Of a stretch of 64,000 nt of DNA, positions 54,892 through 63,529 are shown in pieces; the first letter of the stretch is position 1; every line of letters begins with the position of its first letter. A model generated the notes under the pieces. It ran no database searches and was not told where the DNA came from. It worked only from the letters and a program-made list of their open reading frames with translations. The stretch is from the NCBI GenBank assembly GCA_039621445.1, contig CP154957.1, positions 37,044,382-37,108,381 of the forward strand. The letters run 5' to 3'. Both the position numbers and the translations under genes were made by a program. The DNA comes from Euglena gracilis (taxonomy: Eukaryota > Euglenida > Euglenophyceae > Euglenales).

Positions 54892-55607
54892 GAACAAGAC
54901 CAGCAAAAATTGGAGACCCCCACATGAAAACCGTGAAAACATTTTCATTTCGATTGAAGATTCCTGTTCATTGTGTCCCGCATGCTGCTTTCTTGCTTCA
55001 ACGCGTGCTGGATAACCAAATTCAAGGAGTGGGCGTAGCAATGAACAAAAAGTGCTCGCTTTTCTTCGGCAATCACCAATGCTTGTAAGCCAGAAAACCT
55101 TCCGGACATGTTGCTGGCACCATCCGGCAATTTTTCATGTCCAAATCAAAACGGACAAGGATGTCTTTGAGCACATCAAATAATGCACTTCCACTCAGGT
55201 CGTGCACTTGATAGAACCCACACCACAGTTCTTCACAATGCAAATCGTCATCGACAACCCGCAGGCTAAACGACAATTGTTCACGCACTGAGATGTCAGT
55301 GGTTTCATCCATGATCACAGCAAAATACTTCATGCTTCGTACATGGTCCAACTTGCTTCGCAAAATCTTATCTGCAAACATGTGGACAATTTCATTTTGT
55401 ATGTCTGGGGATGTCCATTTCCGGCGGTCCCCTGCCAACCAAGATGCCAAGGCCGGAAGGTCTTCTCTCCTCAACTCAAGCAGCTGTTCAAAGTTTGACT
55501 CCTTCGCATTGTGGTGACGTGGTCCGGCCAACGCACCGTTTGCGCTTGACAAAACCAACACTCCACACCTCGGAAACCTCTATATCAAGAACTGCGCAGT
55601 TATTTAA

Positions 55608-56962
55608 GGCTGTGTTTATAAAGCAACATGGCTTTGGTCAAAGTCTGTGTTTCTCAACCTCGACGACGGACGGCAGACTGACGACAGATTTTTGGGACAA
55701 AGCGAAGCTGAATTAGGATCCGCTGCACAGCTCTGGGACGGCCGGAAACCTCAGAATAAGAATATGTGGCCGCCGCGCAGCTTTTGGCCACCGTCTGTGG
55801 TCTTCCGAACTAGAATCCTTTCGAAATAGTGGTAACATTACTGTTAAACATGGGAACATATGTGAAAGATGACACAAGATTACATCGTCTCCTTCCTTTT
55901 GCATACCCCATTTTGCGTGCTTCACTTTGCAACGTTGATGAGAATGCTCTGGGCGCTTCACCCACGATCCAAGAGTTCTTTTGGTAGGCTCCCAAAAGTT
56001 GATGAGCAAAGATGTTACTAACCTAACCTTGTATGGTGATATTTTTGGGGAGCCACCCTCTAGGCCACTCGGGACAGAAAAAAACACCCTCACCCCCCCC
56101 CTCAAAGTGCCCCCCTCAGAGTGGTCAAAAATTTTGGCAAATTTGTCCCTCCCTCCCCTCAAAGGGGTCATTTCCTCTTGGCGCCGAATGAGCCTAAGCC
56201 CAAAAATTGACCCCCCCAAAGTGTCCCCTCCCTGCCGTTTTGGCAAATTTGTCCCCCCCCCTCAAAGTGGTCATTTTCTCTTTGCGCCTAAGCCCAAAAA
56301 TTGCCCCCCCCAAAGTGTCCCCTCCCTCACAATGGCCGTTTTGGCAAATTTGTCCCCCCCCCCCCTCAAAGTGGCCTTGGCGCCGAAGGCGCCAAAGCCC
56401 AAAAATTGACCCCCCCCCCCAAAGTTTCCCCTCCCTCACAATGGCCGTTTTGGCAAATTTGTTCCCCCCCCCCCCTCAAAGTGGCCATTTTCTCTTGGCG
56501 CCGAAGGCGCCAAAGCCCAAAAATTGACCCCCCCCCAAAGTGTCCCCTCCCTCACAATGGCCGTTTTGGCAAATTTGTTCCCCCCCCCCTCAAAGCGGCC
56601 ATTTTCTCTTGGCGCCGAAGGCGCCAAAGCCCAAAAATTGACCCCCCCCCCCCAAGTGTCCCCTCCCTCACAATGGCCGTTTTGGCAAATTTGTTCCCCC
56701 CCCCTCAAAGGGGCCATTTTCTCTTGGCGCCGAAGGCGCCAAAGCCCAAAAATTGACCCCCCCCCCCAAAGTCCTTTATTTCTGCATCATTGGGATGTTT
56801 CAGGGTCCGAATACTGTGAACACAGTTTTCTTGGTCCGAGTCCGTGTTTAGAAACACAGACTTAGGTCAAAGTCTGTGTTTCTAAACACGGACTTCGGCA
56901 CGTCAAAGTCTGTGTTTAGAAACACAGACGTTGACCAAAGCCATGTTGCTATAAACACAGCC
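55608..56962. mobile_element. TTAA-flanked inverted-repeat element with minisatellite
   Basis: TTAA lies at 55604-55607 and 56963-56966. Inverted repeats of about 50 bp begin GGCTGTGTTTATA and continue AGCAACATGGCTTTGGTCAA. Near the right end the motif AAAGTCTGTGTTTCTAAACA is repeated in both orientations. No transposase gene; most of the right half is minisatellite. Confidence 0.65.
56100..56770. repeat. Minisatellite, unit about 107-118 bp
   Basis: Five to six units with the order: poly-C, AAAGTGTCCCCTCCCTCAC, AATGGCCGTTTTGGCAAATT, poly-C, TCAAAGTGGCC, ATTTTCTCTTGGCGCC-GAA-GGCGCC, AAAGCCCAAAAATTGA. The left units are shorter or lack the hairpin. Confidence 0.9.
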
Positions 56963-57294
56963 TTAAATGAAATTGAGACTTTGGGCTTCCTTCAAAACGG
57001 TTGGGGGTGTCCGGGTCATAGGTTTAATGAGGGGGAAACAGGACAATCACCCAATGCTGGTTCCTCCGAAAGTCGGCAGGTTTTTGTGCTGATCATGGGG
57101 AAAACCAAGGAAAACAATTCCTCAAAAAAAGTCCGTTGGATGGGATGTCTTGTGCTGCCAGATACCTCAAGGACTGAAAAATGGCTTTCAGGGCGATGCG
57201 TGAGGATGTGGCTAGCATTGAGATTTTTCCAAAAAAAATGGAGACGGCACCGACATGGGTGTAAATTTTTCTTCACGCAAGTCACGGAGGATTA

Positions 57295-57614
57295 CCCTCA
57301 CCCCCCCCCCCCTATTTGGCTAATGGTCGGGCTCCTTTGGACCCCCAATTAGCCAATTAGGGGGGGGGACAATTAGGGGGGGGTTCGAGGACCCCCACCC
57401 CCTAATTTTTCACCTGTGCAAAATTGGTCGTTTTTTCGTGCATGGTTGGATTCGTCATGAATTTTTATTATCCAACAACTTTTAAAATTTTCGAAACCGA
57501 CGTTTTTGGAGGATTTCTGAGCCCTTCTCGCGGCCTTGCCGAAATTGGACGGTCTTGTCTTGGAGGCCAATTAGCCAATTAGGGGGGGGGGGGCAAATAG
57601 GGGGGGGGTGAGGG
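57295..57614. mobile_element. TA-flanked poly-C MITE (CCCTCACC ends)
   Basis: TA at 57293-57294 and 57615-57616. Inverted ends CCCTCACC plus a C-run and TATTTGGC; subterminal AATTAGCCAATTAGG repeats. Non-coding, 320 bp. An end fragment of the same family lies at 61681-61755. Confidence 0.8.
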
Positions 57615-57834
57615 TATGCATGAAAATCTCAATGCTAGACGTTGGAAGTGGAATATTCAAGCGCACAGCTTCTTCACAACTTGAGCAAAACACACAATCC
57701 TTCAATGAATCATGTCGAACCCACGGAAATTCCTCTGCCCAAGATGATAGAAACTTACGCCCACCTGCGGTTGGTGTTGCAACAGCGTTGGTGCCAATTG
57801 GATCTTCAAGTTCTTCGCCATTTGGGGCTTCCGG

Positions 57835-58117
57835 GGGGTGGGGGGGTTGTGGGCAGACCCTAGGGTCTGCCCACGGTCGCCAAAGGTCGCCAAAGGTCGC
57901 TATGGGTATTTCCTACTCAGTCTTTTTTGCATTGTAGCGGCGTAGGCAACTGTTCCAGGGCCCTAAAAAAAAAAATCCCTTGTGTGTGCAACACCTTTTG
58001 TGTGTATGTTGCGCTAATTTGCCGTGGAGCGCATTTTTTGACATCGACCCACCCACGACCTTTGGCGACCATGGCGACCTTTGGCGACCCTAGGGTCTGC
58101 CCACAACCCCCCCCCCC
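57835..58117. mobile_element. Inverted-repeat element with GGGTCTGCCC ends
   Basis: The ends share TTGTGGGCAGACCCTAGG and CGACCTTTGGCGACC in opposite orientation, outside of which are G- and C-runs. GGGCAGACCC-TAGGGTCTGCCC at the left end is itself a palindrome. Target duplication unresolved. Confidence 0.6.
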
Positions 58118-58205
58118 AGGCCAAATCTACCCCCCGCCATTTGGGGCCACAGTAGGGGCCAGGGAACATTTTGGTGCCAAAAACTTTTTCATCCTCTGAA
58201 GGGGA

Positions 58206-58400
58206 AAAAGGAATTAAAAATTCTCGGGGGGGGGGCGTCTCGGGGGGGGGCGAGAAAATTTTTCGGGGGGGGGGCGAAAAATTTCCGGGGGGGCCGGCCG
58301 CCCCCCCCCCCCCCGACCCACCCTTTCTACACCAATGGTCGGCCAGCCGTCGGCCAGCCGTGTGCTCCCCCTATGTTTTTGGTTTTGGCATTTTGGGTTT
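58206..58400. repeat. CGTCGGCCAGC repeat, short inverted copy
   Basis: Four G-run GGGGCGAAAA-type units, then TTTCTACACCAATGG and two to three GTCGGCCAGCC units, then GTGTGCTCCCCCTATG. It matches the two ends of 51520-52560. Confidence 0.65.
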
Positions 58401-58581
58401 TCAGAATAAGCCCCCTTCACTTTCTCCTTTTGAGAAAGTGAGGCGGGCTGCAGGAAATTTTATTGACGGCTGACCGAGGAGAACAAAGGCGTGTTCGTAC
58501 AGAAGCAGAGGGACGAAAGGCTTATTTCTCCCGTATAACCTGAACGACCTGCCGTCCAGCCGGCCTGACGTCACCATCAGC

Positions 58582-59007
58582 CATAGCTGGCGTTTTTTTT
58601 GTTTTTTTTAAAAAAAAACGTTTTTTTTGTTTTTTATTAAAAAAAACGAGCAAAAAAAACGGCAAAAAAAACAAAGGGGAAAATGATGGTCCAAATTTTG
58701 CCTTTGATCGCAAGGGTGAACCAATCTTAGCTCAAATGACTTGAAAACCAATAATTTTGGTTGTCTTCAACAAGAATGGTCAAAATAGGGCATTTTTCTG
58801 CCATTTTGGGATTTTTCAACTTGAAACGTCCCAAATTTGGTGTCTTTCTCTGACCGAGGATGGGCAAAAAAAGCAAAAATTAAAGGCAAAAATTTTTTTT
58901 GCCCTGGACCCTCAATGGCGTTTTTTTTGTTTTTTTTAAAAAAAACATGTTTTTTTTAAAAAAAACGTGTTTTTTTTGACTTCGTTTTAAACGAAGTGCC
59001 AGCTATG
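58582..59007. mobile_element. hAT-type MITE (CATAGCTGGC family), second copy
   Basis: Ends CATAGCTGGCG and TGCCAGCTATG with an exact 8-bp flank CCATCAGC (58574-58581, 59008-59015). Almost identical to 47423-47858 apart from homopolymer lengths and small indels, so movement was fairly recent. Confidence 0.92.
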
Positions 59008-59319
59008 CCATCAGCATCGGAAAAATTACTGAAAAATGCTGAAAAATGGCCTCTGAAATAATACGCAAAAATCGTGAAATTGGGTGAATATTCAGGTCCG
59101 TTACCTTACCCGCCCGCCCTAAGTTGGTTGGCATATGTTTGGATTTTTTTGCATTTTTTTGCGCTTTTTTGCATAAAATATTTTGCCCTGGATTTTTTTT
59201 GATTTTAGGCAGCAAAGCTCTGTCATATTCCAGCTTTTTCTCAAGGCGAAGGTAAAAAAGCCGGTTTTTTTCAAAAAAAACGGGTTTTTTTTTCTCGAAA
59301 AAAACGTGTTTTAAAACGA

Positions 59320-59450
59320 TCGGTTAGAAAACGAGGGCCATCCCTGCGCGCGCGCGGCCGCGCAGGGGCCGCGTAGGGGGGGGGGTCCCGGTAGGGGGGG
59401 GGGCCCGGACCCCCCCCCCCCCCCGAGCGGCGCGCCTAGCCTCCCATGTG
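59320..59450. repeat. GC-run block ending GCCTAGCCTCC
   Basis: GCGCGCGCGGCCGCGC followed by G-runs and C-runs, ending GGCGCGCCTAGCCTCC, the same end as the 45.4-45.9 kb repeat unit. Confidence 0.5.
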
Positions 59451-59552
59451 CCACAAAAAAACTTTTTTCTTCCCAAAATCCCGCCCCCCCCCCCGACCGT
59501 TTTACAGCTTCTTCTTCTCATTGCAGTCTCTTTTTTAACTTGCCTGGGCGCC

Positions 59553-59924
59553 AAGAGGATGCTGTTTGGCGATGCTTCAACAAGAGCAAGCCAATAAATA
59601 AGAGTTATCACATTGGTATTTGTCAAGGATGTGCAACCCAAATTCCTGGTGCTTCACACAAACTCAATAATTCAACGTGTTTTTTTGTCGGCCTTGCGAA
59701 CACTTGCTGACTCCCGCGAAGAACTTCATGTAATGGGGCTTTGGAACGACAAAGGTCCAAGGTCAAAGAAACTTGAAGTTCAAACAATGCTCACCTTCGC
59801 CACAACCATCGAGGTCTCCTATGCCCATCGCAGTGCAAGTGTGTCCTCCTCCCAGCAACCACTGACCCTGCCAGCCCTGTGCCGCCGCCTGATGCCCCTT
59901 TGCCTCCTGTTCTGTCCTGTCTGA
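59553..59924 (+). pseudogene. hAT N-terminal (BED-like) finger fragment
   Basis: The frame from 59558 reads DAVWRCFNKSKPINKSYHIG then ICQGCATQI and LNNSTCFFVGLANTC, which resembles a BED-type finger (aromatic start, C-x2-C, late Cys) of hAT transposases. The order and spacing are imperfect. The frame decays by 59750. Confidence 0.3.
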
Positions 59925-60121
59925 TTTGGCTTTATGTTGAAGACGAGGAGGACAACACAAGCCAGGAGGAGCCTGCTGACCCTATGGATGAGGACGGCCC
60001 AGAGGAGAACGCCACTGATGAGTCTAGTGATGGCTCCTCTAAAGAGATAAGGAGTGCCTCCCACAACGTTCAGAGCAGAGGCGCTGTTGCAGCTCAGCCC
60101 AGGCTGCGCCCCACAATGTGA
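59879..60121 (+). CDS. Acidic ORF of unknown function
   Basis: 80 codons, rich in Asp/Glu/Ser (EDEEDNTSQEEPADPMDEDG). It may be the linker of a transposase or an independent fragment. No motif. Confidence 0.2.
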   Translation: MPPPDAPLPPVLSCLIWLYVEDEEDNTSQEEPADPMDEDGPEENATDESSDGSSKEIRSASHNVQSRGAVAAQPRLRPTM

Positions 60122-60204
60122 CAGCCGCACGCGGGATGTGCCGGAACAGAGGCCTTGTGGTGGACAGAATCTCGTGAATTGCTGATGACATAAGAAGGTT
60201 TCAG

Positions 60205-60335
60205 GAGCGCGGTTGGCCTTTGTGGAAAACGGTTTTAAGAACTACAAAAAAGCCGTGGAAAGATTTCGAGAACACGAGGGGAACGAATTTCACCGTGCAG
60301 CCGTGATGGGCTTGACCACAAGGAGTGGGGTGGCT
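60205..60335 (+). pseudogene. TTF-type finger fragment of a hAT transposase
   Basis: The frame reads VENGFKNYKKAVERFREHEG then NEFHRAAVMGL, close to the TTF/DUF4371-type N-terminal block (GF-x-NWKKA-x-x-F-x-x-HE-x-S-x-x-HR-x-A). It is followed by unrelated sequence. It belongs to the same broad family as the hAT gene at 52.9-55.6 kb, on the opposite strand. Confidence 0.5.
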
Positions 60336-60339
60336 GTGT

Positions 60340-60860
60340 CATCGGTGATGAGCAAGGGAAAGATTGCTGCGATGAGGGAGGCGCGCATTTGGGGCGTCCA
60401 ATGGTGTGGATGGAGGCATGTGGTTGCTTGACGATGAGCTCACGGCTGCATGGGCTGGTGGTGGGTGGCTTGCAGGCGGGAGACAGGTTGGGGTGGAGTC
60501 TGGTCGCACACGGTAGCAATTCTCACCTGCACACCGTTTGCCTTCTAGGAGGAGCTTGAGGCAATGTCCACACACCCAGCGTTGTGCGTCCCGAAGCCAA
60601 GACGAAGGCATCTCTCCTGCGGGACCATGGCTACATGGTTCGTGGCGAGCCGCTTTGTGTTCCAACCCAGAACACCAGGCAATTAAGGATTCCCTGCGTG
60701 CGAATTAACCCTACCCTCCTCCTTCAGATCCTCAACACGGAATCCAGCCATACCTCCTCCTCCTCCTAATCCCCCTAGCCAGCCGTGGCTGGCCATGGCT
60801 GGCCAGACCTCCTCCATTTTTTTGCCAGCCAGCCGCGGCTAGCCGCCGGGCCTCTTTGAA
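60340..60860. other. No gene recognised
   Basis: Mixed sequence ending in CCAGCCGTGGCTGGCCATGGCTGGCCAG repeats near 60778-60850. Confidence 0.4.
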
Positions 60861-60869
60861 CACGGTTAC

Positions 60870-60960
60870 TATATCGAGCACTGTGTCCCAGACGCCGGTT
60901 CGGGCGTGAAACCTGTGCGTGAGACGCCATTTCGGGCGGTAGCGGTTTCATCCGGTTCGT
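60870..60960. repeat. Half fold-back of the GGTTCGGGCG family
   Basis: TATATCGAGCACTGTGTCCC then GCCGGTTCGGGCGTGAAACC; the mirror half is degraded. Confidence 0.7.
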
Positions 60961-60974
60961 CGGGGGTGGTGCGG

Positions 60975-61680
60975 GGCACGGGGGGGGGTCACGGGGGGGG
61001 GTCACGGGGGGTCACGGGTGAAGTATGCCACTTTGGAGCATCCATGATGTTGCATCCATCACGAGAAGGGATGCACGCATCCTAAAATCGGTGATTTTTG
61101 GGTCCAAAAAGTGGTCATTTCTGGCCATTTTTGGGCCATTTTGAACAAAAAAATGCTTGTTGGTCCGAAAGTGGTTATTTTTGGGTGATTTTTATGTCCG
61201 AAATTGGTCATTTTTTTCATTTCTTGAAAGGGAATTTTGTTAGGATTTTCTTGACCATCACATTTTTCGGGATGCATTTTGCGCCATCTTTGAAAAAATC
61301 TCATGGCCATTTTGAAAATATGTCAAAATATTCTGTTTTGGGTGTGGAAATGCACCAATTTTTGGCACTCGTTTTAGGGGACAAGATCTTTGGCCATTTT
61401 GGGGTGTGAAGGTGCGTTGGGCGTCGAGTGACAAAAAGGGGTTTGGTTGTCCAAATGGAAGGTGGGGTGAGGACGTTTCTTTTGTGTTTCTTGGGGGGAA
61501 TTTTCTTCCACAAAAATTTCATGTTTCTCCTCCCCCCCTTTTGCCCTGAAATGATTTCCCACTTGCGCAATCTCCCCTTTTGCCAATGGGACATATTTTG
61601 GGTCAAATTCATACGCCAAAAAAGTGCCATTGTTTGGGTCGAAAATTTTGCACCTCAAATCTTGGCATTTCTTTCTTTCC
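60975..61680. repeat. 0.7-kb dispersed repeat, copy 1
   Basis: Starts with G-run TCACGGGG units, then GATGTTGCATCC, ATCGGTGATTTT, AAGGTGCGTTGGGCGTCGAG, TTGCCAATGGGACATATTTT and CAAATCTTGGCATTTCTTTC. Parallel to 62360-63030. Confidence 0.8.
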
Positions 61681-61755
61681 CCCCCCCCCCTAATTGGTTA
61701 ATTGGGGGTCCAAAGGAGCCCAGCCAGTTGCCAAATGGGGGGGGGGGGTGAGGGT
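61681..61755. repeat. End fragment of the CCCTCACC MITE
   Basis: On the - strand it matches the first 80 bp of the 57295-57614 element, including the terminal TA|CCCTCACC and GGGCTCCTTTGGACCCCCAA. Confidence 0.75.
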
Positions 61756-61756
61756 A

Positions 61757-61890
61757 TCGCCGAACAATTGTTTGTTACCGGTGGCTGCAGTTCGAGGTGC
61801 GGCGGAAGCCTCTAGCCCGGCCAAAAATTGTGCTGGGGTGGGGGGGGTCGCATTGACTGCAACGGTTGTGGCGGCACTGGGCACCATCTT
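61757..61890 (-). pseudogene. Repeated ORF start of unknown element (copy 2)
   Basis: The - strand counterpart of 38598-38730, conserved at protein level (TVAVNATPPTPAQFLAG, KQLFGDT) and upstream (CCAGCATTTTCTGCCAAGATG). Confidence 0.5.
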
Positions 61891-61980
61891 GGCAGAAAAT
61901 GCTGGGTAAAAACGAGTTACATGACCGTGTGTCCTGGACGTCGGTTCGGGCGTGAAGCCAGAGCCTCCAATACCCGGTTT

Positions 61981-62243
61981 CTATATCGAGAACTGTGTCC
62001 CAAACGCCGGTTCGGGCGGGAAACCTGTGCCTAGGACGCCGGTTCGGGCGGTAGCCCGAACCGGCGTCCTAGGCACAGGTTTCCCGCCCGAACCGGCGTT
62101 TGGGACACAAAGGACTGTTTCCAAGACTATGGTTCGGGCGTGAAGCCGGTGCCTAGGACATCGTTCGGGTTAACGCCCGAACCGATGTCCTAGGCACTGG
62201 TTTCACGCCCGAACCGTGGTCTTGGACACAGTTCTCGATATAG
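61981..62243. repeat. Double palindrome of the GGTTCGGGCG family
   Basis: The outer inverted ends are CTATATCGAGAACTGTGTCC. Inside is a perfect palindrome with 56-bp arms (61994-62049 and 62054-62109) and a 4-nt loop GGTA, then a second near-perfect palindrome (about 62123-62224) centred on GTTAAC. Confidence 0.92.
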
Positions 62244-62359
62244 GGGACGATGGGATTCTTGGGTTGTTGATTTGTACAGCACAGCCCATGTGTTGACATG
62301 CGATCTCGCACGTTTGCGGAGTCCATTCGCCCCCCAGCCTGTTGACATAGAGGGGGTGG

Positions 62360-63030
62360 TGTGGGTTACGGGGGGGGGTCACGGGGGGGGGGGGTCACGG
62401 GGGAAGTATGCCACTTTGGAGGAAGTCTGGTGGCTGCATCCATGATGTTGCATCCCATCATGGGAAGGGCAAAATGCATTCGAAAATCGGTGATTTTCAG
62501 GTCCACAAAGTGGTCATTTTTGGCCATTTTTTGGAGCATTTTTTAAAAAAAATTCACCGAAAGTGTTCATTGTTGGGTGATTTTTATGTCCAAAGTGGTA
62601 ATTTTTGGAAGGGAATTTTGTTAGGATTTTCTTGACTGTCCCAATTTTTGGGATGCATTTTGGGCCATTTTTGTCAAAATTCCGTTTTGGGTGTAGAAAT
62701 GCACCAATTTTTGTACCGTTTTTAGGGGACAGGATTTTTGGCCATTTTTGGGTGTGAAGGTGCGTTGGGCGTCGAGTGACAAAAAGGGGTTTGGTTGTCC
62801 AAATGGTGGGGTGAGGACAATTCTTTTCTGTTTTTTTGGGGCGGGTTTTCTTCCACAAAAATTTCATGTTTCCCCGCCCCCCTTTTTTGCCGTGAAAAAT
62901 TTTCCTACTTGCGCAATCTCCCCTTTTGCCAATGGGACATATTTTTGTCAAATTCATGCAATAAAAAGGCGCCATTGTTCTGGTCAATTTTTTTTCACCT
63001 CAAATCTTGGCATTTCTTTCCATTTTTTGA
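62360..63030. repeat. 0.7-kb dispersed repeat, copy 2
   Basis: A direct repeat of 60975-61680 with many substitutions and indels. Its right part is interrupted or ended by the hAT element at 63037. Confidence 0.8.
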
Positions 63031-63036
63031 CCACGT

Positions 63037-63521
63037 TAGGGCTGTTTCGATTAATCGATTAATCGATTAACCGTTCGTCATCGCCGATTAATCGAATCGT
63101 TCGGCCCATGGCGATTAATCGTTCATTGTGGACGTAAACCACAATAGGCACAATATTTGTTGAAATCAACAAAAATTGGTGGGGTAGTCAATCAGATAGC
63201 ACATTACTTGTTTGTACACCATGAAACCGGTTGTTAAAAGTGGCCAAACGAGTCAGCGAACGTGCCCGTGAAACATCGCGTGATTCTGATTAAGATACAG
63301 CAGTTCCTATTAAGCTTCGTTCTGCCATGTTGACAGGGAATGAAACATAAATTTGTCGACGGGCACAAAAAGAAATGGTCTATGTTCGATATTAGAATTT
63401 CTCAGGCAGATCTCATAATCAAGAATCGGAAGGGACCAATTAATCGTTAATTGTCCGAGACACCCCGATTAATCGCGATTAATCGTTCGAAAGCCCGAAA
63501 CGATTAATTGGCACAACCCTA
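63037..63521. mobile_element. hAT-type non-autonomous element with ATTAATCG motifs
   Basis: Ends TAGGGCTG and CAACCCTA. ACCACGT flanks both sides (63030-63036, 63522-63528), a 7-bp match. ATTAATCG or its complement is repeated about ten times, clustered near both ends, like subterminal transposase-binding motifs. 485 bp with no ORF. Confidence 0.8.
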
Positions 63522-63529
63522 ACCACGTC

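Larger units (their letters stand above)
52858..55561 (-). pseudogene. hAT transposase (DUF4371 type), interrupted
   Basis: On the - strand the N-terminal part (55561-54945) has WTSPDIQNEIVHMFADKIL, VIMDETTDISVREQLSFSLR (the first catalytic Asp region) and FVHCYAHSLNLVIQHAL. The C-terminal part (53285-52858) has LVSNLVSFLRDSPKRMQWF and CATRWSMR. It ends with the hAT dimerisation block ISSATAERLFSTLRRLKTYL. The enzyme would cut and paste elements flanked by 8-bp duplications. The gene is split by a pogo-like element (53288-54691) and a hAT-type MITE (54743-54891). A frame break remains near 54948. It could be a past source of activity for the hAT-type MITEs here. Confidence 0.8.
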
